Positions 1-6,138 are shown, numbered from the stretch's first letter. The stretch: DNA of 7,101 nt from Clostridiaceae bacterium (GCA_012522035.1 JAAYLF010000357.1:1-7101), one strand, 5' to 3'. Program-made: numbers and translations. Notes: generated from the sequence alone by a model not told the origin.

Positions 1-24
1 AAATTTCATAAGAGGATGAAAAGC

Positions 25-299
25 ATGAAAAAGAAGATTTTACTCATACAATCAACACCCTACGATTCACAGGGTAAACTGATAAAAAAGTCAAGGCTAT
101 ATTTCGTAGGTCTTGCCTAGAGCTGACAAAAGCGTATTGGGATTTGTATAATGATGTTTTCAAGATAAGGAGCATTTTAAAAAGAACCATTTTCCAAAGA
201 AGGTTCTTCAAAAAACCCCTTACATACATCTTCTACTTCTATGTAAATCTCTACTACAGGTATCAGATAAAAAGAAAAATTACACCAAATATTATCTAG
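25..299 (+). pseudogene. Relic of a radical SAM (B12-binding type) protein gene, internally deleted
   Basis: An ATG at 25, nine bases after AAGAGG (10-15), opens 31 codons beginning MKKKILLIQSTPYDS and ending KKSRLYFVGLA, then a TAG at 118-120. This resembles the extreme N-terminus of B12-binding-domain radical SAM proteins (the first strand of the Rossmann-like cobalamin domain). Directly after it, in a different frame (120-299), lies a basic, aromatic-rich stretch starting ELTKAYWDLYNDVFKIR and ending in TAG. It resembles the C-terminal tail of the same family. The whole middle, including the CxxxCxxC cluster motif, is absent, so no enzyme can be made. The simplest reading is one large internal deletion joining codon ~31 to the last ~59 codons. 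The family call is from recall of its ends, not from a search. The upstream ribosome binding site survives, so a 31-residue peptide could still be translated. Confidence 0.65.
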
Positions 300-305
300 A
301 TAACA

Positions 306-335
306 AAAGAATCGGGGCACGGGCCACGATTCTTT
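306..335. terminator. Bidirectional intrinsic terminator
   Basis: AAAGAATCG (306-314) pairs perfectly with CGATTCTTT (327-335). Inside, after a G/A mismatch, GGC (316-318) pairs with GCC (323-325) around an ACGG tetraloop. Both flanks are AT-rich: TTATTGTT follows on the plus strand, and the minus strand reads TCTTTTGTTA past the stem. It sits between the end of the relic (299) and the stop of the minus-strand lipoprotein gene (348), exactly where a shared terminator for convergent units is expected. Confidence 0.75.
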
Positions 336-347
336 ATTGTTCCACTA

Positions 348-1034
348 TTACCTTCTGTTGGGCGGAACATAGTTTTCCGCTTCCTCAAGGGTTGCAAAAA
401 ACCCAATATAATCTACGGTTATTGTGGAATCAAGTGGAGGACTGGCAAGAATGTCTGCACGTAAAGCAGTGATGGGTTCTGCTCCCTCTTTCAGCTCACC
501 AAGGTTAATGATAACCTCTTGCCATTCTTCCGATGGATCCGCTTGAAAATCATAATGCTGGTCAGGACCGGATATTTTCTCTCCATCAAAAGCTATGTAA
601 AACTGTCCTCTGGTCACTCCTGTTGTATGCTTGAAGAGCATCTTGAGATATGGATACTCCGAGAGCTCCAAATAGCCATCCGGGAATGGAATATAGAAAT
701 ATGGGTCGGGCTTGGTTATCACTGTTATCACCAGACCTTCTTCTGTAAATTCCAATTCTGCATTGGTTGGACTTATGAATCCCTCAAACATGGTATCAAC
801 AATATCCTCCCCCTCAAAGGCAAAGCGGTATAAAATTGCCTTTACATCCGCATCAGGGTCCGGAGTAGGTGAAGGTGTTGGTTCAGGTGTGTCAGTAGGT
901 TCCGGTGTATCTGTCGGCTCGGGTGTTGCTGTTGGTTCCGGATTATTATCCTCTCCATCCTTTTGCTGGCACCCAGCAAAAGATACAACCAGGATTACTA
1001 CCATAATTAATGCTAACACTTTTTTGATTTTCAT
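348..1034 (-). CDS. Lipoprotein with Pro/Thr/Glu linker, paralogue of the next gene
   Basis: Predicted 228-residue membrane-anchored, cell-surface lipoprotein of unknown function. Residues 1-21 form a signal peptide (basic MKIKK, then a hydrophobic core) with lipobox SFAGC and lipidation at Cys22. A low-complexity spacer of PEPTDT/PEPTAT units follows at about 32-63. A folded domain of ~165 residues follows, starting at ADVKAILYRF and ending at YVPPNRR, with many aromatics and alternating beta-like hydrophobicity. Its tail (DSTITVDYIGFFATLEEAENY) resembles ends of carbohydrate-binding-like beta-sandwich domains in clostridial surface proteins; that likeness is from memory only. The ATG at 1034 was chosen because AAGGGGGG lies just upstream (1039-1046) and the signal peptide starts there; an upstream in-frame extension lacks both features. 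It lies 43 bp downstream of its paralogue, probably in one transcript ending at the 306-335 hairpin. Confidence 0.85.
   Translation of the reverse strand: MKIKKVLALIMVVILVVSFAGCQQKDGEDNNPEPTATPEPTDTPEPTDTPEPTPSPTPDPDADVKAILYRFAFEGEDIVDTMFEGFISPTNAELEFTEEGLVITVITKPDPYFYIPFPDGYLELSEYPYLKMLFKHTTGVTRGQFYIAFDGEKISGPDQHYDFQADPSEEWQEVIINLGELKEGAEPITALRADILASPPLDSTITVDYIGFFATLEEAENYVPPNRR
846..941 (-). repeat. 18-bp tandem repeat encoding the PEPT linker
   Basis: Imperfect 18-bp units at 880-897, 898-915 and 916-933 plus a partial copy at 934-941 encode, on the minus strand, successive six-residue PEPT(D/A)T blocks. The rest of the linker (846-879) is a less regular PTPSPTPDPDAD stretch. It is a flexible extended spacer between the lipidated Cys and the folded domain. 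Such tracts can vary in unit number by slippage. Confidence 0.8.
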
Positions 1035-1077
1035 ATAACCCCCCTTGAAACGCTTTATGCGTGTATTTATATTTAAC

Positions 1078-1776
1078 TTATTCTTGTTGTTCAACTCTCC
1101 TGTTGGGCGGAACATAATTTTCCGCATCCTCAAGAGTTGCAAAGAATCCAAAATAGTCAATGGTTATTGTGGAATCAAGCGGAGGATTACCCAGCAGATC
1201 TGCACGAAAAGCGGTGATGGTTTCTGCTCCTTCCTTGAGCTCACTCAGATTTAAAATTACTTCCTGCCAGTCATCCGTTTCTTCAAGATCAAATCCATAA
1301 TGCTGTGTGTCACTTGCAATTTGCTCTCCATCAAATCCAATATACAGCTGTCCTCTGGTTGTTTTCGATGAATTCTTGAAAAGGATCTTGAAATATGGAT
1401 ATTGGGCAAGATCCAAATAACCATCGGGGAAAGGGACATAGAAATATGGATCGGTTTGATTTTCGACCGTTATTAACAATCCCTCTTCCGTATATTCCAT
1501 AATTGCATTCATGGCATTTATAAATCCATTAAACATTGTGTCGATAATATCCTCCCCCTCAAAAGCAAAGCGATACAGAATCGCATCCACATCCGCATCC
1601 GGATCCGGTGTGGGTGTAGGAGTTGGTTCGGGGGTGTCCGTTGGCTCAGGAGTTGCTGTTGGAACCGGGGTGGCAGTAGGCTCCGGAGTTGGTTCCTCCC
1701 CGCCATTATTGCATCCAGCTAAAGCCAGAATAAATAAAACAGCGACAAGAACTAGAAACAATTTTTTGTACTTCAT
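1078..1776 (-). CDS. Lipoprotein with Pro/Thr/Glu linker, upstream paralogue
   Basis: Predicted 232-residue surface lipoprotein, the first gene of the tandem pair. The signal peptide (MKYKK, hydrophobic core) ends in the classical lipobox LAGC with Cys22 lipidated. A PEPTATPVPT-type linker spans about 29-61, then a C-terminal domain that I count as roughly 70% identical (about 117 of 167 positions) to the downstream gene. Conserved blocks include AILYRFAFEGEDI, YFY(V/I)PFPDGY, QEVI(L/I)NL, KEGAE, and DSTIT(I/V)DY(F/I)GFFATLE(D/E)AENYVPPNRR. It carries an extra VEQQE tail absent from the partner. The start at 1776 is fixed by GGAGGT (1783-1788) at six bases. Its promoter should lie in the AT-rich 157-bp gap shared with the divergent gene at 1934, but I could not place convincing -35/-10 boxes. 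Surface anchoring is well supported; ligand and role are unknown. Confidence 0.87.
   Translation of the reverse strand: MKYKKLFLVLVAVLFILALAGCNNGGEEPTPEPTATPVPTATPEPTDTPEPTPTPTPDPDADVDAILYRFAFEGEDIIDTMFNGFINAMNAIMEYTEEGLLITVENQTDPYFYVPFPDGYLDLAQYPYFKILFKNSSKTTRGQLYIGFDGEQIASDTQHYGFDLEETDDWQEVILNLSELKEGAETITAFRADLLGNPPLDSTITIDYFGFFATLEDAENYVPPNRRVEQQE
1594..1692 (-). repeat. Low-complexity PT/PEPT linker-coding tract
   Basis: Minus-strand sequence encoding residues 29-61 of the upstream lipoprotein, made of PEPTAT, PVPTAT, PEPTDT and PTPTPTPDPDAD blocks. It shares the 18-bp periodicity of the tract in the neighbouring gene, but unit order and sequence differ. The linkers have therefore diverged since the gene duplication or have been rearranged within each copy. 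Confidence 0.75.
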
Positions 1777-1933
1777 ATGCGTACCTCCATCCGATACAAG
1801 ATTATTTATTTATAGTTTATACAAAAAATTTCAAATTTCAAGGTTTTTTATGCAATTGTAACATTTTTATGTATGATGAAATAACATATAAATGTTGATA
1901 CCCTTAAATCAGCTATTTCTTGGAGGATACGTT

Positions 1934-3394
1934 ATGTTATGCAAAAAGTGCCAGTCTCCATCGGATAACGACATGTATTTGTGCAAGGATTGTTCTGAAA
2001 GATACCCCTTTCTTTATGTCAAGAGGGATTCGGATTTGTACTTGATGCAGGATAAGGGTTTTAAAATTGGATCCTTTGGTCTGGATCTTGTTTTTTCAAA
2101 GATATTGATCTCGGAAGATGGAAAGAGAATGTTTTTTACCTTGTTCAGCAGCATGGAAAAAAGAACTCTTATGTACTACAACTTTCAATCCGACGAAAAC
2201 CCCTTGGGCATGGTTGCTGACAATGTGGTAGAATTTCGAGTAAGCGAAAAGGGCGACATCGTCTACTATATCGACATCTCCAACACCCTATACTTCTTTG
2301 ATTTCAACAAGACAGAAAGAATATCCGACATTGCCTTTTCAATGCACATAAGCAAAGACGGCAAGTACCTAGTATATGAAAGTGCCGATTCATACTTTCT
2401 ATATAATCATGAAGAGAAAATGAGCGGGTTTATTGATAGCAATATTGATTTTGTCGAGATTTCTCCTGATTTCAATACAATGCTGTATATAAAAGACAAC
2501 ACGTTATACAGATTGACAAAGGATTTGGAAAAAGAAAGCATCAAAGACGGTGTCAAAGAAGTAATATACATAAACGATAACGAAATCTATTACATAAACC
2601 TGAACAATGAATTATGCTTTTACGATGCCAAAGGGGCAAGAAGTGTATTGGATGCCAGCAAAACAACCTTCATAAAAAAGATATGCAGCGAAAAACCTTT
2701 TCTGGTTGTGACCGTAGGGCTAAGCCTGAACCTGCTTGTTATAAAAGACATGTTTCTGATACTGAACATGTACAGTCTTGTAAGTGGATTTATGTTCAAC
2801 TCTTCGTTTGATAAGTTTGCATTTATTGGTACAAGAACAGCAGAAGAAGATCTCATATACCAGCTGTTTGTATATGACCTTAACAAGTATGCCTTGGATT
2901 TAATTACTGAAGATGTCGTTTTTCACAGCTATCTTCCCAATGACCAGCTTGTTTACGGAGTATGGAAGGATAGTCTTCTCGAACTATACATGGATGACAA
3001 GAAAATCGATGAGGGAAGATTCCATGAGGTGTGCAGCGACAACGAAAGCAACCTTTATTACGTAAAAACCAAGCGAATAAACGGAAGCATTGAAAGAGAC
3101 CTGTATTTCTACGATATAAAACAGGATAAAACCACCCTTGTTGCAGAAGACATTATTGACTTTTATCACATAAGCAAGGACATGATATACTATTACAAGG
3201 ACAACTACTCCACCTTTGACGTTCAGAACTACAATCTGTACGTCTTTGACGGCGAAAAAAGCAAACTCCTTGATTTCGGGTTGAGAAAACACTTGTGGCT
3301 TGACCGCATATCCCACAAAAGCGGTGAAAAATATCAACCTGCATATATCTGCGGTTATGATATCTATTGGATATACTTTGGAAGCTTCCTTTAG
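1934..3394 (+). CDS. Zinc-ribbon protein with beta-propeller-like repeats, function unknown
   Basis: A 486-residue protein with no signal peptide, probably cytoplasmic. The N-terminus has a compact zinc ribbon: Cys3-x2-Cys6 and Cys17-x2-Cys20. The remainder is a run of ~36-40-residue beta-rich units with repeated patterns such as ISEDGKRMFF, VSEKGDIVYY, ISKDGKYLVY, ISPDFNTMLY and NDNEIYYI, followed by LYFFDF or LYVFD-like strands. This is typical of TolB/WD40-like or DUF5050-like propellers. No catalytic motif is visible. The start at 1934 has GGAGG (1922-1926) seven bases upstream and places the CxxC at the very N-terminus; an in-frame ATG at 1892 would add 14 residues and has no ribosome binding site. 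Residues ~256-286 are unusually hydrophobic for this protein. It is transcribed divergently from the lipoprotein pair, and its stop overlaps the stop of the flavoprotein gene. A protein-binding or sensing role is conjecture. Confidence 0.85.
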   Translation: MLCKKCQSPSDNDMYLCKDCSERYPFLYVKRDSDLYLMQDKGFKIGSFGLDLVFSKILISEDGKRMFFTLFSSMEKRTLMYYNFQSDENPLGMVADNVVEFRVSEKGDIVYYIDISNTLYFFDFNKTERISDIAFSMHISKDGKYLVYESADSYFLYNHEEKMSGFIDSNIDFVEISPDFNTMLYIKDNTLYRLTKDLEKESIKDGVKEVIYINDNEIYYINLNNELCFYDAKGARSVLDASKTTFIKKICSEKPFLVVTVGLSLNLLVIKDMFLILNMYSLVSGFMFNSSFDKFAFIGTRTAEEDLIYQLFVYDLNKYALDLITEDVVFHSYLPNDQLVYGVWKDSLLELYMDDKKIDEGRFHEVCSDNESNLYYVKTKRINGSIERDLYFYDIKQDKTTLVAEDIIDFYHISKDMIYYYKDNYSTFDVQNYNLYVFDGEKSKLLDFGLRKHLWLDRISHKSGEKYQPAYICGYDIYWIYFGSFL

Positions 3395-3452
3395 TATTTC
3401 ACCGTTTCACCACTCTTCCTGCCGCTGGCAATCGCGAAGGAAGCTTCCTTTA
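3380..3452. repeat. Two copies of a 14-bp repeat with palindromic core
   Basis: GGAAGCTTCCTTTA occurs at 3380-3393 and again at 3439-3452. The core GGAAGCTTCC is a perfect palindrome, and the second copy extends it to AAGGAAGCTTCCTT (3437-3450). The first copy encodes the last codons of the zinc-ribbon gene (GSFL); the second lies inside the flavoprotein gene, where the minus strand reads VKEASF. The significance is uncertain; it may be chance or a trace of a small rearrangement. Confidence 0.6.
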
Positions 3453-3975
3453 CCGCCTGCTTTTTGTAGTCATTGTTCCATCGGTTTACTCCTATGTAAT
3501 CAAATATGTGGGCATTTGCATGCCTGCAAAACCGTTCCATCTGCTCAAGGCAGGTCAGTATGCCGTTGCCAGACCCCCCAGCCACCGCAATTAAAAGCAC
3601 CTGCTTTCCTACTAGCACTTCCTTGTGGTGAAAGTCATATCTGCGCAGCCTGTCGAGAAAAGACTTTAATGCTTCTGACGTTTCTCCCCAGTACACAGGA
3701 GTTGCAATGATGACTGCATCGCTATCCTTTACCCTTTCCTTTATCTCATTAAATCCATCGTCTCCATATTCACATTCACCAGTTACACAAGCACCCCATC
3801 CATTACCACAAACCTTGCACCTTTCAATTTCTGAACCGCACAATCTTATCTCACCCATCTCTCCACCTGCATCTGCAATTCCCTGTCTAGCCGCCTCAAT
3901 GACTGATTGACAAAGTCCTTTGGATTTTGGAGTACCTGATAGTATGCATATCTTCACTTTCATCATTCCTTTCAT
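3391..3975 (-). CDS. Flavodoxin-family NAD(P)H-dependent FMN oxidoreductase
   Basis: A 194-residue cytoplasmic flavodoxin-fold protein, expected to bind FMN and reduce a substrate with NAD(P)H. The first strand leads to the FMN phosphate loop SGTPKSKG (13-20). A cysteine cluster C53-x2-C56-x6-C63-x4-C68 with CGNGWGAC sits in the loop after strand 2, as in many iron-sulfur-flavoprotein-like members. TPVYWG (92-97) matches the isoalloxazine-contact loop, followed by LKSFLDR. GGSGNG (133-138) fits the third flavin loop. Whether the cysteines hold a metal cluster is not shown by sequence alone. Length is usual for the family. The start at 3975 is preceded by AGGG at seven bases; ATGs at 3966 and 3963 are alternatives. 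The stop (3391-3393) overlaps the stop of the convergent gene. A minus-strand promoter candidate lies at 4017-4045. The physiological substrate is unknown. Confidence 0.9.
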   Translation of the reverse strand: MKGMMKVKICILSGTPKSKGLCQSVIEAARQGIADAGGEMGEIRLCGSEIERCKVCGNGWGACVTGECEYGDDGFNEIKERVKDSDAVIIATPVYWGETSEALKSFLDRLRRYDFHHKEVLVGKQVLLIAVAGGSGNGILTCLEQMERFCRHANAHIFDYIGVNRWNNDYKKQAVKEASFAIASGRKSGETVKY

Positions 3976-4016
3976 TTGTTTTCCCTATCATAATATTACA
4001 GAATACTATTGAGTAT

Positions 4017-4045
4017 ACTATATTTCCTACCATCAAACTTGGAAA
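4017..4045 (-). promoter_or_regulatory. Candidate promoter of the flavoprotein gene
   Basis: On the minus strand TTTCCA (complement of 4040-4045) is followed after 17 bp by TATAGT (complement of 4017-4022), 4/6 and 5/6 matches to sigma-A boxes. Next to the -10 are the palindrome AGTATACT (4012-4019) and the inverted repeat ATACT-N4-AGTAT (4003-4016), which could be an operator. The regulator is unknown. Confidence 0.4.
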
Positions 4046-4062
4046 TATGCTGATTTTATATA

Positions 4063-4091
4063 TTGACAATATAGCCGTGATTAAGTATCAC
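4063..4091 (+). promoter_or_regulatory. Sigma-A-like promoter of the ABC transporter operon
   Basis: A perfect -35 box TTGACA (4063-4068) is followed by a 17-bp spacer and TATCAC (4086-4091, 4/6 match to TATAAT). Transcription would start near 4098, giving a leader of about 117 nt before the first start codon at 4215, with the attenuator-like hairpins inside it. Confidence 0.6.
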
Positions 4092-4108
4092 AGAAAAAAT
4101 TAAAAATG

Positions 4109-4168
4109 ACCTTGAAAGAAGCAGGGTATTATGGTAGGAACGTCCCTGTATGGTTCAGGGGCTTTTTT
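4109..4168 (+). promoter_or_regulatory. Attenuator-like leader with competing hairpins
   Basis: Four segments can pair in two exclusive ways. Segment 1, ACCTTG (4109-4114), pairs with segment 2, CAGGGT (4122-4127), around a 7-nt loop. Segment 3, CCCTG (4144-4148), pairs with segment 4, CAGGG (4156-4160), to make the terminator. Alternatively segment 2 pairs with segment 3 (CAGGG with CCCTG), which would destroy the terminator. TATGGT occurs twice, at 4130-4135 and in the terminator loop at 4149-4154. This 1:2 + 3:4 versus 2:3 arrangement is that of attenuators and small transcriptional riboswitches. No T-box consensus is present and the region upstream of the terminator is too short for one. 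The ligand or sensor is unknown. Confidence 0.55.
4142..4168 (+). terminator. Leader intrinsic terminator upstream of the ABC operon
   Basis: GTCCCTG (4142-4148) pairs with CAGGGGC (4156-4162), seven pairs with one G-U, around a 7-nt loop, followed at once by six T (4163-4168). It lies between the promoter at 4063 and the first gene at 4215, so it would cut off operon transcription unless it is prevented from forming. Confidence 0.75.
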
Positions 4169-4214
4169 ATTACATAATCATATCATATATTTAGTAGCAT
4201 GGAGGTAAGGTAGT

Positions 4215-5192
4215 ATGAAAAGAAAGTTATCAATCATATTGATTATGTGTGTTCTTGTATCTTTTGCGGCAGGTTGTACAGGTGGCAACGATGGCAAAAT
4301 CGTTATAGGTATCATCCAGTTCATGGATCATATCGCATTGGATGCAGCACGCGAAGGATTTATTGAGGCTCTTAAAGACAACGGCTACATCGAAGGCGAA
4401 AACATTGTTATTGATTATCAGAACGCTCAGGGCGATCAAAGCAATCTGGGTTCCATCAGTGATCAGTTTGTCAATAATAATGTTGACTTGATTCTTGCAA
4501 TCGCAACACCCGCCGCACAAACCATAGCTGGCAAAACTAAAGAAATACCCATTCTTGCCACAGCGGTTACTGACTTTGAGTCTGCAAGACTTGTTGAGTC
4601 AAATGAAAAACCCGGCGGCAATGTAAGTGGCACTACTGACATGAATCCCATCAAGGAACAGATAGACCTGCTCGTAAAGCTGGTTCCAGATGCCAAGAAG
4701 GTTGGTGTTCTCTACACATCCAGCGAGGACAACTCAATTATCCAGGCAAAAATAGCAAAGGAAGTAATTGAAAATCTCGGCCTTACATATGTAGAGGTTA
4801 CTGTTACCAACACCAACGATGTTCAGCAGGCGACCCAGCAGATAGTTGATATGTGTGATGCCATTTACATCCCCACTGACAACACCTTCGCTTCAGCCAT
4901 GCCTGTGGTTTACGGTGTGACAAAGGAATCAAAAACTCCTGTCATTTGTGGTGAATCCGGAATGGTAAAGCAGGGCGGTCTTGCAACCCTTGGTATAAAC
5001 TACAGGGATCTTGGCTATCAAACAGGCCTTATGGCGGTTAAAATTCTTAAAGGCGAAGCAAAACCACAGAACATGCCTATTGAAGCTTCAACCAAGTTTG
5101 ACTTCTATATCAATGGAGATGTGGCAGAAGAAATTGGTTTGGAAATACCTGAAGATCTTAAAGAATATGTAGTATATGGAGAAAATAAATAA
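4215..5192 (+). CDS. ABC transporter substrate-binding lipoprotein (COG2984 / PF04392 family)
   Basis: A 325-residue periplasmic-binding-protein-like lipoprotein that captures the solute outside the membrane and delivers it to the permease encoded next. The signal peptide MKRKLSIIL... ends in lipobox FAAGC with Cys21 lipidated. The first lobe starts with IVIGIIQFMDHIALDAAREGF, a hallmark of the family. PGGNVSGTTDMNP (about 133-145) and KKVGVLYTSSEDNS follow, then IPTDNTFASAMPVV in the second lobe, the hinge and ligand region of these two-lobed proteins. Length is typical. The start is fixed by GGAGGT (4201-4206) at eight bases. Characterised relatives such as streptococcal TrpX bind tryptophan, but the family is broad and the substrate cannot be read from sequence. 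It is the first gene of a three-gene operon behind the attenuator-like leader; a 32-bp gap separates it from the permease ATG. Confidence 0.93.
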   Translation: MKRKLSIILIMCVLVSFAAGCTGGNDGKIVIGIIQFMDHIALDAAREGFIEALKDNGYIEGENIVIDYQNAQGDQSNLGSISDQFVNNNVDLILAIATPAAQTIAGKTKEIPILATAVTDFESARLVESNEKPGGNVSGTTDMNPIKEQIDLLVKLVPDAKKVGVLYTSSEDNSIIQAKIAKEVIENLGLTYVEVTVTNTNDVQQATQQIVDMCDAIYIPTDNTFASAMPVVYGVTKESKTPVICGESGMVKQGGLATLGINYRDLGYQTGLMAVKILKGEAKPQNMPIEASTKFDFYINGDVAEEIGLEIPEDLKEYVVYGENK

Positions 5193-5224
5193 CAGGCAAT
5201 AATGCTTTGAAAGAGTGAAAATAA

Positions 5225-6138
5225 ATGTTGAACATTATTCTAGGCGCTATCTCCCTTGGACTCATTGGGCGATAATGACTATCGGTGTATACATAACATA
5301 CAGAATACTGGGCATTGCAGACTTGACCGTGGAAGGTACCCTTGCCATGGGTGCTGCAATTGCAGCTAACAGCATAAGCAATGGCACAAACCCCTATCTT
5401 GCAACCCTCCTCGCATTATTAGGCGGACTTGCAGCAGGACTTGCAACAGGGCTGTTGCATACAAAGTTGAGAATACCTGCGCTTTTGTCAGGTATTCTCA
5501 CCATGATTGCGTTGTATTCAATAAATTTGCGCATAATGGGCAGAGCCAACATCTCGCTTTTGAACAGAAAGACAGTATACACCCCTTTTCAAAAAATCTT
5601 TGAAAAGTACAATCTCAGTACTGTAATCTATCCAGTTATTACAGTAGGATTTATAACGGTATTGTTTGTCGTATGTTTTCTGTACTGGTTTTTTGGAACC
5701 GAGATAGGATGTGCAATCCGTGCAACAGGAAACAATCCCAACATGGTCCGCGCCCAGGGAATAAACACAAATACCATGGTGATTATCGGGCTTGTGTTCA
5801 GCAATGGTCTTGTGGCCATTAGCGGAGCACTGATTGCCCAAAGCCAGAACTTTGCGGATATCCAAATGGGACAGGGCTCCATAGTCATTGGTCTTGCGTC
5901 CGTTATCATAGGCGAGGTTCTGTTTGGCAAGAGAAACTTCTTTTCACGTTTGATAGCTCTGGTTCTAGGAGCTATTACATACAGGATAATAATTGCGCTG
6001 GTACTCAAAATGGGAATGCCTGCAAACGACCTTAAACTGTTCACCGCTCTTACCGTTGCAATTGCACTGTCTCTGCCAATGTTAGGAGAATACCTTAGTA
6101 CTATAAAAAATTCCTTCAGGAGGCGAAACAATGCTTGA
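5225..6138 (+). CDS. ABC transporter permease (COG4120 / BPD_transp_2 family) with apparent 5' frameshift
   Basis: Integral membrane permease, about eight hydrophobic segments, forming the channel for the solute bound by the preceding lipoprotein. The N-terminus expected for the family is encoded from ATG 5225 (MLNIILGAISLGLI, then G-R-stop at 5273-5275). The continuation WAIMTIGVYITYRILGIADLTVEGT starts at 5266 in the -1 frame. One missing base at about 5266 would restore a 304-residue protein. The downstream frame alone is open from a GTG at 5215, which gives an atypical hydrophilic first 17 residues (MKINVEHYSRRYLPWTH); an ATG at 5275 is a third possible start. Downstream, the cytoplasmic loop ATGNNPNMVRAQGINTNTM and the remaining segments are intact. 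The end overlaps the ATPase start by 8 bp, consistent with translational coupling. It is either a real inactivating or modulating mutation or a sequence error. Confidence 0.88.

Noticed and set aside
712..1038. Plus-strand frame rich in Gly/Val/Ser (SGVSVGSGVSVGSG)
   Set aside because: It is the antisense image of the PEPT linker repeats of the minus-strand lipoprotein gene, which has a signal peptide and ribosome binding site; the plus frame has no start signal.
1035..1160. N-terminal extension of the downstream lipoprotein beginning MTILDSLQLL
   Set aside because: It would run into the end of the upstream paralogue, lacks a ribosome binding site and would bury the signal peptide; the ATG at 1034 with AAGGGGGG is clearly better.
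1511..1861. Second plus-strand Gly/Val/Ser-rich frame
   Set aside because: Same explanation: antisense of the linker of the upstream lipoprotein gene.
3300..3710. Cysteine-rich plus-strand frame across the gene junction
   Set aside because: It lies antisense to the flavoprotein gene, which has full family motifs; no start signal and implausible composition.
4098..4168. T-box riboswitch upstream of the transporter
   Set aside because: GCAGGGTATTATGG followed by CGTCCCTG loosely recalls a T-box antiterminator, but the TGGNACCGCG core is absent and the leader before the terminator is only ~45 nt, leaving no room for a specifier stem.
4106..4177. Short reading frame of 23 codons rich in aromatic residues as an attenuator leader peptide
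   Set aside because: No ribosome binding site precedes the ATG (the upstream sequence is A-rich without GGAG). The Tyr codons lie in or after segment 2, where stalling would favour the terminator, the opposite of classical attenuation. Kept only as a note in the leader finding.
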